A stretch of DNA of 64,000 nucleotides, from NCBI RefSeq assembly GCF_001425755.1, contig NZ_LMDH01000001.1, positions 709,308 to 773,307 of the forward strand, given 5' to 3'. The position numbers were made by a program, and so were the translations under genes. Positions 50,243-58,831 of this stretch are shown piece after piece. The first letter of the stretch is position 1, and every line of letters begins with the position of its first letter. The notes beneath the pieces are model-generated. The model saw nothing but the letters and a program-made list of their open reading frames with translations, had not been told where the DNA came from and ran no database searches. The stretch comes from Aeromicrobium sp. Root344 (lineage in GTDB: Bacteria; Actinomycetota; Actinomycetes; Propionibacteriales; Nocardioidaceae).

Positions 50243-51268
50243 TCAGCTCGAGGCGGCAGCGAGGCGCGAAGGCCAGCGCGGACCCTCGTAGATGAACGCC
50301 GTGTAGCCCTGCACGAGGTCGGCCCCGGCGGCCAGTCGAGCACGTACGTCGTCGGGAGTCGTGACCCCGCCGACCGAGACGATCGTCAGCCGGTCGCCCA
50401 CGCGGGCCCGGAGGCGTACGAGGATCTCGGTGGCGCGCTCGGCGAGCACCGGTCCCGACAGGCCACCGGCACCGGCGGCCTCGATGACGTCGCGGGAGGT
50501 CGCGAGCGAGGCAGGGCGGGCGATCGTGGTGTTGGTCGCGCTGATGCCGGCGAGCCCCAGCTCCACCGCCAGGTCGGCAACCGCGTCGACGTCGTCGTCG
50601 GCCAGGTCGGGCGCGATCTTGACCAGCAACGGGACGGGCCCAGCGGGTGCCCGGTCGGCGACGTCCTTGACGGCACTGAGCAGCGGCCTCAGCTCGTCGA
50701 CGGCCTGCAGGTCGCGCAGACCCGGCGTGTTGGGTGACGAGACGTTGACGACGAGATAGCTCGCGTACGGCGCCAGCAGGCGCGCGCTCTCGACGTAGTC
50801 CTCGACGGCGTGCTCGGGCTCCACGACCTTGGTCTTGCCGATGTTGACGCCGATGACGGCGGAGCGGCCGGCCTTGGTGCCGCGCAGCCGGTGCAGCCGC
50901 GAGGCCACCTCGGCGGCGCCGTCGTTGTTGAAGCCCATCCGGTTGATGACCGCACGGTCGTCGACGAGCCGGAACAGGCGCGGCCGGGGGCTGCCGGGCT
51001 GTGCCCGGGCGGTCACGGTGCCGATCTCGACATGGCCGAAGCCCAGGCCGAGCAGCCCGGGCACGGCCTTGGCGTTCTTGTCGAAGCCGGCCGCGAGGCC
51101 GAACGCGTTGGGGAACTCGATGCCCATCACGGTGCGCGGTGCGTAGGTCTGGGGAAACACCCGCCGGGTGGCACCGCGCCCCGCGCGGATCGCGGCGAAG
51201 GCCCGCTCGTGCGCCTTCTCGGGATCCATCGAGCGGAAGACGGCGTCGAAGAAGGCGCGATAGACCAC
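50243..51268 (-). CDS. pyrD: Dihydroorotate dehydrogenase (quinone), class 2
   Basis: PyrD oxidises dihydroorotate to orotate with FMN and quinone in pyrimidine synthesis. The GTG at 51268 gives a 341-residue class 2 enzyme: an amino-terminal membrane-associating helix (VVYRAFFDAVFRSMDPEKAH), then FGLAAGFDKNAKAVPGL, GVNIGKTKVV, the catalytic Ser in VVNVSSPNTPGLRDLQ, and phosphate-binding GISATNTTI and VSVGGVTTPDDV. A -10-like TACGCT lies 7 nt upstream of the GTG, suggesting a leaderless message. Confidence 0.95.
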   Translation of the reverse strand: MVYRAFFDAVFRSMDPEKAHERAFAAIRAGRGATRRVFPQTYAPRTVMGIEFPNAFGLAAGFDKNAKAVPGLLGLGFGHVEIGTVTARAQPGSPRPRLFRLVDDRAVINRMGFNNDGAAEVASRLHRLRGTKAGRSAVIGVNIGKTKVVEPEHAVEDYVESARLLAPYASYLVVNVSSPNTPGLRDLQAVDELRPLLSAVKDVADRAPAGPVPLLVKIAPDLADDDVDAVADLAVELGLAGISATNTTIARPASLATSRDVIEAAGAGGLSGPVLAERATEILVRLRARVGDRLTIVSVGGVTTPDDVRARLAAGADLVQGYTAFIYEGPRWPSRLAAASS

Positions 51269-51331
51269 GGCGTCAGCGTATCGGCACGGCGCGGGCGGCC
51301 CCTGCGGCGCTGTCGTCGTACGCTGACCGGC

Positions 51332-51640
51332 ATGTCGAACGCACTGTTCCTGCTGATCCCCGCCACCGCGACCCTCGTGGTCATCTTCGGCGGGATCCTG
51401 GTGATGAAGGCCCAGAAGATGTCGGCGTACGTCGGAGCGCGTCAGGCTGGTGAAGCGGGGCCGACCGGGTTCCAGCAGGGAGCGGGCGAGACCCGTGAGG
51501 CGTACGTGCGCCGGCACTGGCAGCGCCCAGGCGTCGTCGCGAACGGCGAGACGCTCGTCGATCTCTACGACCGGATCGCCAAGCTCGAGGAGCGGCTCGC
51601 CGGCACCGAGGAGCGACTCGAGGCGCTGCAACAGCGCTGA
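51332..51640 (+). CDS. Small membrane protein with C-terminal coiled coil
   Basis: A 102-residue protein. It has an amino-terminal membrane helix (ALFLLIPATATLVVIFGGIL), a charged middle, and a carboxy-terminal heptad segment (LYDRIAKLEERLAGTEERLE). I do not recognise a family. TACGCT at 51319-51324, 7 nt before the ATG, suggests leaderless expression. It is divergent from pyrD, 63 bp apart, and converges on the sensor-kinase gene with a 2-bp gap. Confidence 0.7.
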   Translation: MSNALFLLIPATATLVVIFGGILVMKAQKMSAYVGARQAGEAGPTGFQQGAGETREAYVRRHWQRPGVVANGETLVDLYDRIAKLEERLAGTEERLEALQQR

Positions 51641-51642
51641 GC

Positions 51643-53400
51643 TCAGATGGGGATGACGGCGTCGACGCGGCCGCCGTCGCGGTGTGCCGAGGCGACGACG
51701 CTGCCACCGACCTGCTCGGCGCGTTCCCGCATGGACGACAGTCCGACGCCGGGCTGCCACCTCTGCGTGGACGCGCCGTCGTCGTGCACCGACACGTGCA
51801 GCACACCGTCTTCGGCCGAGATGCTGACCTCGACCGAGGTCGCCGCGGCGTGCCGGGCCACATTGGTGAGCGACTCGACGACGATCCGGTAGGCCGCGAC
51901 CTCCGCCGCCGCTGAGAGATCCGGGAGCGCGTCGGGGGTGTCGATCGTGACCGTCAACGGTCTGCCCTCGGCGGCGTGGAGGCTCGCCGCGTGCTGGCGT
52001 ACGGCAGCCACGAGGCCCAGCTCGTCGAGGGTTGCCGGGCGCAGGCCCTCGACCAACCGGCGCACCTCGGCGATCGCTCCCGCGGTGTCGTCCCGGAGCC
52101 GGGCCAGGAGCGCGTCGGCAGCCTCGACGTCCGTGGGCAGGTGGTTGCGGGCAGCGTCGGCCGAGAACGCGACGCCCGTCAGGGTGGGCCCCAGGCCGTC
52201 GTGGAGGTCGCGGCGGAGCCGGCGACGCTCGTCCTCGATCGCGGTGATCGCCGCGCCCCTCGACTCCTGCAGGTCGCGCGCCAGTGTCGTCGCACGCAAC
52301 GTCTGGGCCAGCAGCGGTGCCACGATCCGCAGGACGTGCTCGTCGTCGGCGGCGAGCGTCAGCTCACCGGCTCGCAGCCCGACGACCATCTCGCCCACTG
52401 CGTCGTCGCCCAGGTGGAGCGGCAGCGTGCGCGTGTGGGTGACCTCGGTGCCGGACGTCGCGAGCGTCTGACCCTCGGCACGCAGGCACGCGTAGGGCAG
52501 GACCAGCGCCTCGCGGATGGCGCGCAGCGCGAGGACAGGGTCGTCGCCGATGCGGTCGACCACACGGGTCGCCGCCTGCAGCGGATCCGGCCGGTCGCCG
52601 AACAGCATCTGGTCGACGACCCCGCGGAGCATGACCATCACGGGGTGCAAGCCGAACGCGAGCACGGCTCCGATCACCCCGAGCGCCCCGGGCGTCAGTG
52701 CGGGCGCGCCGGTCCAGTCGAGCACCGACACGAAGCCCGCGAACACCGAGACGTACGCGATGACCGCCACGCACCCGACGACGCCCCAGACGATGAGCCC
52801 GCGGACGTCGACCATGTCGGGTCGGATCACGCCGATCACCATCGCGGGGGCGATCAGCGTGCACAGAAGGGCCACGGCAGAGGCCGGTGTGTTGCGGGAG
52901 GCTCCTTCGGCGGAGAACAGCAGCAGTCCGCCGACGAGTCCGGCCGTCCCGGCGGCCACCGCGAACCACTGCAGCGGGACGCGGTCTGCCTGGTCCGCTG
53001 TCTCGAGCCGCCACCAGACGTGCAGGATGACAGCCAGCCCGATGACGACCGCCATCGCGTCGGCGGTGTGCGACTCGCGCGGCGCGGAGACCGAGATGAC
53101 CCCTCCGGCGGCGAACGTCGTCACGGCGACGAAGTCCACCGGGTTCCGCCAGCTCCACCGCGGATAGGCGGCCACTGCGAGCGGGAACACCAGCATCGTG
53201 GACCCGATGGCGAGTGCCCATTCGACGTCACGGGCCTCGCCACGCGCGTGCAGCACCAGCGCGCCCAGCCCCGTCAGTGCGACGACGACCAGCATGGCCC
53301 CGGACACCGCCGCTCGTCGGACGGACAGCAGCACCAGGCCACTGACACCCGTCACGACGGCGAGCAGAGCGATGCTCGCACCGAGAAACCAGTCGCTCAT
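51643..53400 (-). CDS. Two-component sensor histidine kinase, NarL/DesK type (HisKA_3)
   Basis: A 585-residue membrane kinase. About nine hydrophobic helices cover residues ~1-270, with no clear extracellular sensor domain. A GAF-like region may follow (DQMLFGDRPDPLQAATRVVD). The HisKA_3 phosphoacceptor is ERRRLRRDLHDGLGPTLTGV (His in DLHDGLG), and the HATPase domain contains SLTNVARHAAATSVEVSISA and GVGLSSMRERAEQVGG. It overlaps its regulator by 4 nt. The signal is unknown; multi-helix inputs often sense membrane or envelope state. Confidence 0.9.
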   Translation of the reverse strand: MSDWFLGASIALLAVVTGVSGLVLLSVRRAAVSGAMLVVVALTGLGALVLHARGEARDVEWALAIGSTMLVFPLAVAAYPRWSWRNPVDFVAVTTFAAGGVISVSAPRESHTADAMAVVIGLAVILHVWWRLETADQADRVPLQWFAVAAGTAGLVGGLLLFSAEGASRNTPASAVALLCTLIAPAMVIGVIRPDMVDVRGLIVWGVVGCVAVIAYVSVFAGFVSVLDWTGAPALTPGALGVIGAVLAFGLHPVMVMLRGVVDQMLFGDRPDPLQAATRVVDRIGDDPVLALRAIREALVLPYACLRAEGQTLATSGTEVTHTRTLPLHLGDDAVGEMVVGLRAGELTLAADDEHVLRIVAPLLAQTLRATTLARDLQESRGAAITAIEDERRRLRRDLHDGLGPTLTGVAFSADAARNHLPTDVEAADALLARLRDDTAGAIAEVRRLVEGLRPATLDELGLVAAVRQHAASLHAAEGRPLTVTIDTPDALPDLSAAAEVAAYRIVVESLTNVARHAAATSVEVSISAEDGVLHVSVHDDGASTQRWQPGVGLSSMRERAEQVGGSVVASAHRDGGRVDAVIPI

Positions 53401-54053
53401 CGGGCCCTGCCCAGGCCCTCGTCGCGGGCGCGGACGATCGCTGCCGACCGGTCCGACACCGCAAGCTTGGCGAAGATCGACGAGATGTGGTTGGCGACGG
53501 TCTTGGGCGCCAGCGCGAGCTCGTCGGCGATCGCGTGGTTGCGCTTGCCCGACGCGACGAGGTCGAGCACCTCGCGCTCGCGGTCGGTCAGCTCGGGGAA
53601 CGGCAGCTCGGGCGCGGTCCTCGGCTGGCTGAAGTGCCCGAGGACCCGCGCCGCGACGCCCGGCCCGAAGATCGCCTCACCGGCGACGACGGCCCGGATC
53701 GCCCGGTCGATCTCGTCCTGCTGGGCGCCCTTGAGGAGGTAGCCACGGGCTCCGGCCTGCATCGCGGCGAAGACCGTGTCGTCGTCGTCGAACATCGTGA
53801 GCACCAGCACCATCGCGTCCGGGACGGCGACGCGGAGCCGGCGGGTCGCCTCGAGCCCGTCGATCCCCGGCATGCGGACGTCCATCAGCACGACGTCGGG
53901 GCGCTGCAGCTGCGTCTCGCGCACGGCACCCTCGCCGTCGACCGCCTCACCGACGACCTCGTATCCGTCGATCGACTCGAGCAGTGCACGCAGGCCCCCG
54001 CGTACGACGGGGTGGTCGTCGGCGAGCACGACACGGATGAGGTCGGGGGTCAT
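53397..54053 (-). CDS. LuxR/NarL family response regulator
   Basis: A 218-residue regulator with a receiver domain (RVVLADDHPVVRGGLRALLE; phosphoacceptor Asp in DVVLMDVRMPGIDG; Lys in GYLLKGAQ) and a carboxy-terminal LuxR helix-turn-helix (LTDREREVLDLVASGKRNHA, KTVANHISSIFAKLAV). The ATG at 54053 follows GAGGG. It is the cognate partner of the kinase. The divergent membrane genes at 54207-54884 are possible targets. Confidence 0.92.
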   Translation of the reverse strand: MTPDLIRVVLADDHPVVRGGLRALLESIDGYEVVGEAVDGEGAVRETQLQRPDVVLMDVRMPGIDGLEATRRLRVAVPDAMVLVLTMFDDDDTVFAAMQAGARGYLLKGAQQDEIDRAIRAVVAGEAIFGPGVAARVLGHFSQPRTAPELPFPELTDREREVLDLVASGKRNHAIADELALAPKTVANHISSIFAKLAVSDRSAAIVRARDEGLGRAR

Positions 54054-54206
54054 TCCCTCATGATGCCGAGAAATCAGGGCAAAAGACCCGGGAACGTGCA
54101 CCTAGGCAGACCGGGAGAAACTCCGCACAATGGGGAACCGGCACACCTTCTGGGGGTGCGGGTGCCGGGCCACCGTGGAACCACCTTCCACGACAAGGAG
54201 CTCATC

Positions 54207-54578
54207 ATGATCCTCACCACCAAGAACAAGGTCGGCCTGGCCCTCGCAGGGCTGCTCGGGGTCCTCGACCTGCCCAGCTTCCTGGAGGCCCCGTCCGACG
54301 GCGAGACCGGGCCGCCGCTGGGCATCCTCATCCTCGGATCGATCTGCGGGCTGATCACGATCATCGCTGTCGTCATCGCCTGGCGCTCGGCGAGCGGCGC
54401 GGCCATCCGGGTGGCCGCCGGAGCGCGGATCGTCTCGATGCTGTCGGCGTTGCCGGCGTTCTTCGTCGACGTCCCGGCGTTCGTCAAGGTGCTCGTGACG
54501 GTGTTCGTCATCCTCACCATCGCGTCGCTCGTGCTGATGTTCTCGCCAGCACGGCGCACGACCGCCGTGATGGACTGA
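54207..54578 (+). CDS. Small membrane protein of unknown function
   Basis: A 123-residue protein with about four hydrophobic segments (VGLALAGLLGVLDLPSFLEA, LGILILGSICGLITIIAVVI, IVSMLSALPAFFVDVPAFVK, VLVTVFVILTIASLVLMFSP). The ATG follows AAGGAG. Family not recognised. Its neighbour downstream is also a small membrane protein, 9 nt away, and both diverge from the two-component system. Confidence 0.75.
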   Translation: MILTTKNKVGLALAGLLGVLDLPSFLEAPSDGETGPPLGILILGSICGLITIIAVVIAWRSASGAAIRVAAGARIVSMLSALPAFFVDVPAFVKVLVTVFVILTIASLVLMFSPARRTTAVMD

Positions 54579-54587
54579 GGTGTCGTC

Positions 54588-54884
54588 ATGATCGCCATCG
54601 TCACGATCCTCTTCGCGTTCCCGCTGGGGTTCTTCCTCCGGTCCCACCTGGCCGCCAACGTGGCGTACGCCGTCGCCTACCTGTGGGCGTTCGTCTTCCA
54701 AGGCGTCTACCTGACCCGGATGTGGGTCGGCGGGGACGACTCGGCCTTCCCGAAGGACCCCGACACGATGCCGGTCGGCTACGGACTCGTGTGCTGCGCG
54801 ATCTTCGGCGTCGGCTTCGGCCTGGTCGCCCTGGGGCACCGCGTCGCCAGCCGGCGTCACAGCAAGGCACCGGCACACGCCTGA
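54588..54884 (+). CDS. Small membrane protein of unknown function
   Basis: A 98-residue protein with three hydrophobic segments (MIAIVTILFAFPLGFFLRSH, NVAYAVAYLWAFVFQGVYLT, LVCCAIFGVGFGLVALGHRV) and a loop containing WVGGDDSAFPKDPDT. It ends RRHSKAPAHA. Family not recognised. It lies 9 nt after the previous gene and is followed by a strong terminator, so the two form one unit. Confidence 0.75.
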   Translation: MIAIVTILFAFPLGFFLRSHLAANVAYAVAYLWAFVFQGVYLTRMWVGGDDSAFPKDPDTMPVGYGLVCCAIFGVGFGLVALGHRVASRRHSKAPAHA

Positions 54885-54893
54885 CCCGGCACC

Positions 54894-54932
54894 CCGCGAG
54901 AGCCCGGCCCCTCGGGGGCCGGGCTCTCGCGG
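54894..54932. terminator. Bidirectional hairpin terminator
   Basis: A perfect 17-bp stem (CCGCGAGAGCCCGGCCC facing GGGCCGGGCTCTCGCGG) lies between the membrane gene and the convergent GAF-ANTAR gene. Confidence 0.88.
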
Positions 54933-54937
54933 TTGCT

Positions 54938-55579
54938 CTAGTCCCCGGCGAGGCGTTCGACGGAGTCGGGCAGCTGGCGGGTCGCCACGATCTCGGCGAC
55001 GATCTCACCCACCCGGCGGTTGGACTCCTGCGAGTAGCGGCGCAGCACCGCGAAGGCCTGCTCGGCGTCGAGGTCGAACCGCTCCATCAGGATGCCCTGC
55101 GCCTGGCCGATCATGGTCCGGGTGTCGAGGGCCTCGAGCAGGGTGTCCTCGCTCCGGGCGTTCGCCAGCGCGATCGCTCCGTGGCCGGCGAACAGCCGCG
55201 CGACATCGAGGTCGTCCGACGTGAACGTCGTGTGGGACGTGCCGTAGAGGTTGAGCGCACCGATGCGCTGACCACGGCCGTGCACCTCCGCGGAGATGAT
55301 GCTGTGGAATCCCAGCTCGGCGGCAGCAGGCCCCCAGCGCGGCCAGCGGGCATCGTGCTCCAGCGACTCCGAGTGCACGCTCCTGACCTCGACCGCAGCG
55401 TCGACGCACGGACCCTCACGCAGCTCGTACTGCAGGGCGTCGGCCCGCTCGACCCTCGGATCCGTGGCGCCGACCGACTGGAACCGGCGGCCGCCGGCCT
55501 GGAGCAGCGTGATGCCGCCGTACGCGGCGCCCGTCGACCGGACCGCGAAGCTGACGATGTGCTCCACCGCGTCGTGCAT
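54938..55579 (-). CDS. GAF and ANTAR domain-containing regulator
   Basis: GAF-ANTAR proteins are RNA-binding antiterminators. The 213-residue product has a GAF domain (~10-140: GAAYGGITLLQAGGRRFQSV, RIGALNLYGTSHTTF, ARLFAGHGAIALANA) and an ANTAR domain (~150-205: TRTMIGQAQGILMERFDLDA, EQAFAVLRRYSQESNRRVGE). The first codon with no stop upstream is the ATG at 55579; the amino terminus is shorter than in many homologues. Another frame just upstream reads MVTILDEKTMLDHDA, so a truncation or frameshift is possible. It is divergent from the molybdoenzyme. Confidence 0.88.
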   Translation of the reverse strand: MHDAVEHIVSFAVRSTGAAYGGITLLQAGGRRFQSVGATDPRVERADALQYELREGPCVDAAVEVRSVHSESLEHDARWPRWGPAAAELGFHSIISAEVHGRGQRIGALNLYGTSHTTFTSDDLDVARLFAGHGAIALANARSEDTLLEALDTRTMIGQAQGILMERFDLDAEQAFAVLRRYSQESNRRVGEIVAEIVATRQLPDSVERLAGD

Positions 55580-55716
55580 CGTGGTCGAGCATGGTCTTCT
55601 CGTCGAGGATGGTCACCATGGGCACACCCCAAGCTGTGTGTTGAGTCCTGCGCCGGCTGCTTGACGCCCCTTGACTGTACGCCCGGAAGACCGCCCCGGA
55701 GCGGGTCGACTTCTGG

Positions 55717-57303
55717 ATGTTCGGGTTCACGACCAATCCAAGGGTCCGCTCGCGGCGAACCACGTGTGTGAACACGATCACGAGGAGCCCATGGTGGGCC
55801 GGCGCGCTTGCAGGCGTGCTGGCCGCCGCGGCCGGAGTGGCCACCGGTACGGCGGTGGCCGCGCTCCTCAACGGGGTGCCGTCACCGATCGAGTCGGTCG
55901 GCAACCGGGCCATCGACCTGGCGCCACCGATGCTCAAGGACTTCGCGGTCGAGCAGTTCGGCACCCACGACAAGCCGGTGCTCATCGGCGGAGTGGTGGC
56001 CACGCTCGCGCTGCTCGCCGCCGTCGCCGGGATCATCGGCCGCACCCGCCCGGCGATCGCCACCGGGGGCGTCGCCGTCATCGGGCTGATCGCCGTGGCC
56101 GCGGCCGCGGTCGACCGCACGGCCACCGCCAGCCGGGCCCTCACCCTCGTCCCTTCGTTGCTGACCGTCGTCGTCAGCCTCGCGGCGCTCGCGATCTTGC
56201 TGACCACCCTCCGGCGTACGCGCGAGGCTCCGGCCGGGCTGCTGCGCCGCGACTTCCTCAAGGCCGTGATCGGCATCGGCGCGCTCGTGGTGGTCGGTGG
56301 CATCGTCAACAAGCTGTACGGCACGGCGGCAGCGGTCGCCTCCCGCGCCGGCATCCGGCTGCCCAAGCCCGCCGTCGCCGCTCCCCCGGTCCCCGCCGGG
56401 ACGCAGGTCGACGTCACTGGCATCAGCCCGTACGTGACGGCGAACCGCGACTTCTATCGCGTCGACACCGCCCTGCGGATCCCCGACGTACCGGCGGAGG
56501 GCTGGAACCTGCGCATCCACGGCATGGTCGACAACGAGGTCAACCTCAGCTTCCGCGAGCTCCTCGACATGCCGCTCGCTGAGCACCGCATCACCCTGAC
56601 CTGCGTCTCGAACGAGGTCGGCGGCCCGTACCTCGGCAACGCCGTGTGGACCGGGGTGCTCGTCAAGGACCTGCTCGAGCAGGCCGGCGTGAAGTCTGGC
56701 GCCGACGCGGTCAAGAGCACGAGCGCCGACAAGTGGACTGCCGGCACCCCGCTCGAAGCACTCACCGACGAGCGCAACTCGATGGTCGCGATCGGCATGA
56801 ACGGCGAGCCACTGCCGCTGGCGCACGGCTTCCCCGCCCGCCTCGTCGTGCCGGGTCTGTACGGCTATGTCTCCGCGACCAAGTGGCTGACGGACCTCGA
56901 GGTGACTCGCTTCGCGGACTTCAAGGCGTACTGGACGACGCGACAGTACGACGCGCTCGCCCCGATCAAGTTCTCGTCGCGCATCGACGTGCCCAAGTCG
57001 TTCCAGACCTTCCCGGCCGACCGCGTACGCGTCGGCGGCGTCGCCTGGGCGCAGACCGTCGGCATCGAGCAGGTCGAGGTGCGCGTCGACAAGGGCCCGT
57101 GGCAGGTCGCGAAGCTCGGCACCGAGGACACCGTCGAGACCTGGCGCCAGTGGAGCTGGCAGTGGGACGACGCGACGCCCGGCAACCACACCCTGACCGT
57201 CCGCGCCACCACCAAGGACGGCGACACCCAGACCTCCGATCGGGCGAGCATTCGCCCGAACGGGACGACCGGCTGGCACAGCGTCCAGTTCCGCGTCGAG
57301 TAG
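55717..57303 (+). CDS. Membrane-anchored molybdopterin-dependent oxidoreductase with internal Tat motif
   Basis: A sulfite-oxidase/YedY-superfamily enzyme (528 residues). Four hydrophobic helices (residues ~25-50, 87-108, 114-132, 145-164) precede a twin-arginine motif [20 protein letters not shown] (Arg177-Arg178) and a fifth helix. The molybdopterin domain follows (~235-420: [29 protein letters not shown] with the Mo-ligand Cys296, [20 protein letters not shown]). A Mo-co dimerisation domain ends the protein (~435-528). The catalytic domain should face outward. Substrate unknown. The ATG at 55717 is used; the GTG at 55768 is an alternative. A fasciclin gene follows after 26 nt. Confidence 0.88.
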   Translation: MFGFTTNPRVRSRRTTCVNTITRSPWWAGALAGVLAAAAGVATGTAVAALLNGVPSPIESVGNRAIDLAPPMLKDFAVEQFGTHDKPVLIGGVVATLALLAAVAGIIGRTRPAIATGGVAVIGLIAVAAAAVDRTATASRALTLVPSLLTVVVSLAALAILLTTLRRTREAPAGLLRRDFLKAVIGIGALVVVGGIVNKLYGTAAAVASRAGIRLPKPAVAAPPVPAGTQVDVTGISPYVTANRDFYRVDTALRIPDVPAEGWNLRIHGMVDNEVNLSFRELLDMPLAEHRITLTCVSNEVGGPYLGNAVWTGVLVKDLLEQAGVKSGADAVKSTSADKWTAGTPLEALTDERNSMVAIGMNGEPLPLAHGFPARLVVPGLYGYVSATKWLTDLEVTRFADFKAYWTTRQYDALAPIKFSSRIDVPKSFQTFPADRVRVGGVAWAQTVGIEQVEVRVDKGPWQVAKLGTEDTVETWRQWSWQWDDATPGNHTLTVRATTKDGDTQTSDRASIRPNGTTGWHSVQFRVE

Positions 57304-57329
57304 CACGACCCCAACCCCAACAAGGAGAG

Positions 57330-57980
57330 ATGAAGATGCGTACAACTGTGAAGACCTTCGCCGTCACGGCGGCCGTCTCGTTGTCGTTGTTCACCGCGGC
57401 GTGCGGCTCGAGCGACAACAAGTCAGAGGATGCACCCAAGGCGGAGAGCACCAGCTCCGCCGCGGCCGATCCGGCTGCCGACCTGGTCGGTGCGGGCTGC
57501 GCCGACTACGCCAAGGCCGTTCCCGAGGGCGCCGGCTCCGTCAGCGGCATGTCGCAGGACCCGGTCGCGACCGCAGCCAGCAACAACCCGCTGCTCAAGA
57601 CCCTGGTCAAGGCGGTCTCCGGTCAGCTGAACCCCGACGTCAACCTCGTCGACACGCTCAACGGCGCTGAGTTCACGGTGTTCGCACCGGTCGACTCCGC
57701 GTTCGCCAAGCTGGACGCGAAGACGCTCAAGACGCTCAGCACCCCCGCCGGTGCCGACACGCTCACGAGCGTCCTGACGTACCACGTGATCCCCGGGCAG
57801 ATCGCTCCGGCCGACATCGACGGGTCCCACAAGACCGTCAACGGTGCCGACCTCGAGGTCACCGGTTCGGGCAACGACATCAAGGTCGGCGGCGGCCAGG
57901 CCACCGTCATCTGCGGTGGCGTCAAGACCGCCAACGCGACGGTCTACCTGATCGACAACGTCCTGATGCCGCCCGCCTGA
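57330..57980 (+). CDS. Fasciclin domain lipoprotein (MPT70/MPT83-like)
   Basis: A 216-residue predicted lipoprotein: signal and lipobox ([15 protein letters not shown]), a Ser/Ala-rich linker, then one fasciclin (FAS1) domain (~85-216) with the conserved [25 protein letters not shown] and [15 protein letters not shown]. Mycobacterial MPT70/MPT83 share this build ([20 protein letters not shown] is MPT83-like) and belong to the SigK regulon. The sigK cluster lies ~3.6 kb away here. The start has AAGGAGAG. No SigK-like promoter is visible upstream, so it is probably read from the molybdoenzyme gene. Confidence 0.9.
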   Translation: MKMRTTVKTFAVTAAVSLSLFTAACGSSDNKSEDAPKAESTSSAAADPAADLVGAGCADYAKAVPEGAGSVSGMSQDPVATAASNNPLLKTLVKAVSGQLNPDVNLVDTLNGAEFTVFAPVDSAFAKLDAKTLKTLSTPAGADTLTSVLTYHVIPGQIAPADIDGSHKTVNGADLEVTGSGNDIKVGGGQATVICGGVKTANATVYLIDNVLMPPA

Positions 57981-57995
57981 GCACATCCGACACAG

Positions 57996-58026
57996 TGGGC
58001 CGCCTCCCCTCAGGGGAGGCGGCCCA
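57996..58026. terminator. Bidirectional hairpin terminator after the fasciclin gene
   Basis: A perfect 15-bp stem (TGGGCCGCCTCCCCT facing AGGGGAGGCGGCCCA) lies between the fasciclin gene and the convergent DUF1295 gene. Confidence 0.88.
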
Positions 58027-58045
58027 TCGTCATGTCCGGGGTGCT

Positions 58046-58831
58046 TCAGCGGCGAGGCGGGAGGGGGAAGAAGCCAGACGTACGGTCCATGTACGCGCGG
58101 TAGCCGGGACGCTCTGCCATGTGGCGCTCGAGAACCCGCTTGCCCGACCCGAAGGCGAGCAGGTAGACCATGAGCGCCGGCGACAGGATCGTCAGCACGC
58201 CGGGCCAGTGCTCGGCGGCGACGAGGAAGAGGCCGACCCAGACACACGCGTCGCCGAAGTAGTTGGGGTGACGAGTCCAGCCCCACAAGCCGCGATCCAT
58301 GACCGGGCCGCGGTCGGGATCAGCCTTGTAGGCCGCGAGCTGGCGGTCGCCGATGGCCTCGAACGCCACGCCGACGACCCACAGCAGCACGCCGGCGTAC
58401 GCGATGACGCCGACGGAGCCCTGCGTCAGGGACCCGACCATCACCGGGAGCGCGACGAAGAACGCGATGCCGCCCTGCAGGACGTACACGATGAGGATGA
58501 TCCCCAGCTCGCCCTTGCCCTCGAGCAGCGTGGCGTAGCGCGGGTCCTCTCCGTGCCCGCGACTGCGCAGGCCGATGTGGATCGCGAGTCGCAGCCCCCA
58601 GACGACGGTCATCACCAGGAGCAGCCACCGGCGGAGGTCGTCGCCGTGCCCCGCCGACGCGACGAATGCGGCCGCAGCGGCGCAGCAGAACATCAGCCCC
58701 CACGCGACGTCGATGACGTTGTGGCGGCCGAGCCGCTTGGCGACGGCGTACGTGATGCCGAGCGTGACCACGATCGCCGCGGCCGCTCCGATCAGCGTGT
58801 GGACGAGTGTGGTGCCGTCGATCTCGTGCAT
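58046..58831 (-). CDS. DUF1295 domain membrane protein (steroid 5-alpha reductase-like)
   Basis: A 261-residue integral membrane protein, with the ATG at 58831 (MHEIDGTTLVHTLIGAAAAI) after GGAG. About seven helices. The family signature near the carboxy end is GLWGWTRHPNYFGDACVWVG, the NADPH-binding-type motif of DUF1295/ICMT/5-alpha-reductases. It is homologous in place and family to Rv0446c of the mycobacterial SigK locus. It overlaps DUF1365 by 40 nt. Reaction unknown; probable lipid or sterol-like reductase. Confidence 0.88.
   Translation of the reverse strand: MHEIDGTTLVHTLIGAAAAIVVTLGITYAVAKRLGRHNVIDVAWGLMFCCAAAAAFVASAGHGDDLRRWLLLVMTVVWGLRLAIHIGLRSRGHGEDPRYATLLEGKGELGIILIVYVLQGGIAFFVALPVMVGSLTQGSVGVIAYAGVLLWVVGVAFEAIGDRQLAAYKADPDRGPVMDRGLWGWTRHPNYFGDACVWVGLFLVAAEHWPGVLTILSPALMVYLLAFGSGKRVLERHMAERPGYRAYMDRTSGFFPLPPRR

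Noticed and set aside
57250..57330. SigK promoter before the fasciclin gene
   Set aside because: A CCGAAC occurs at 57257-57262, but no CCATCC-like -35 lies 15-16 nt upstream.
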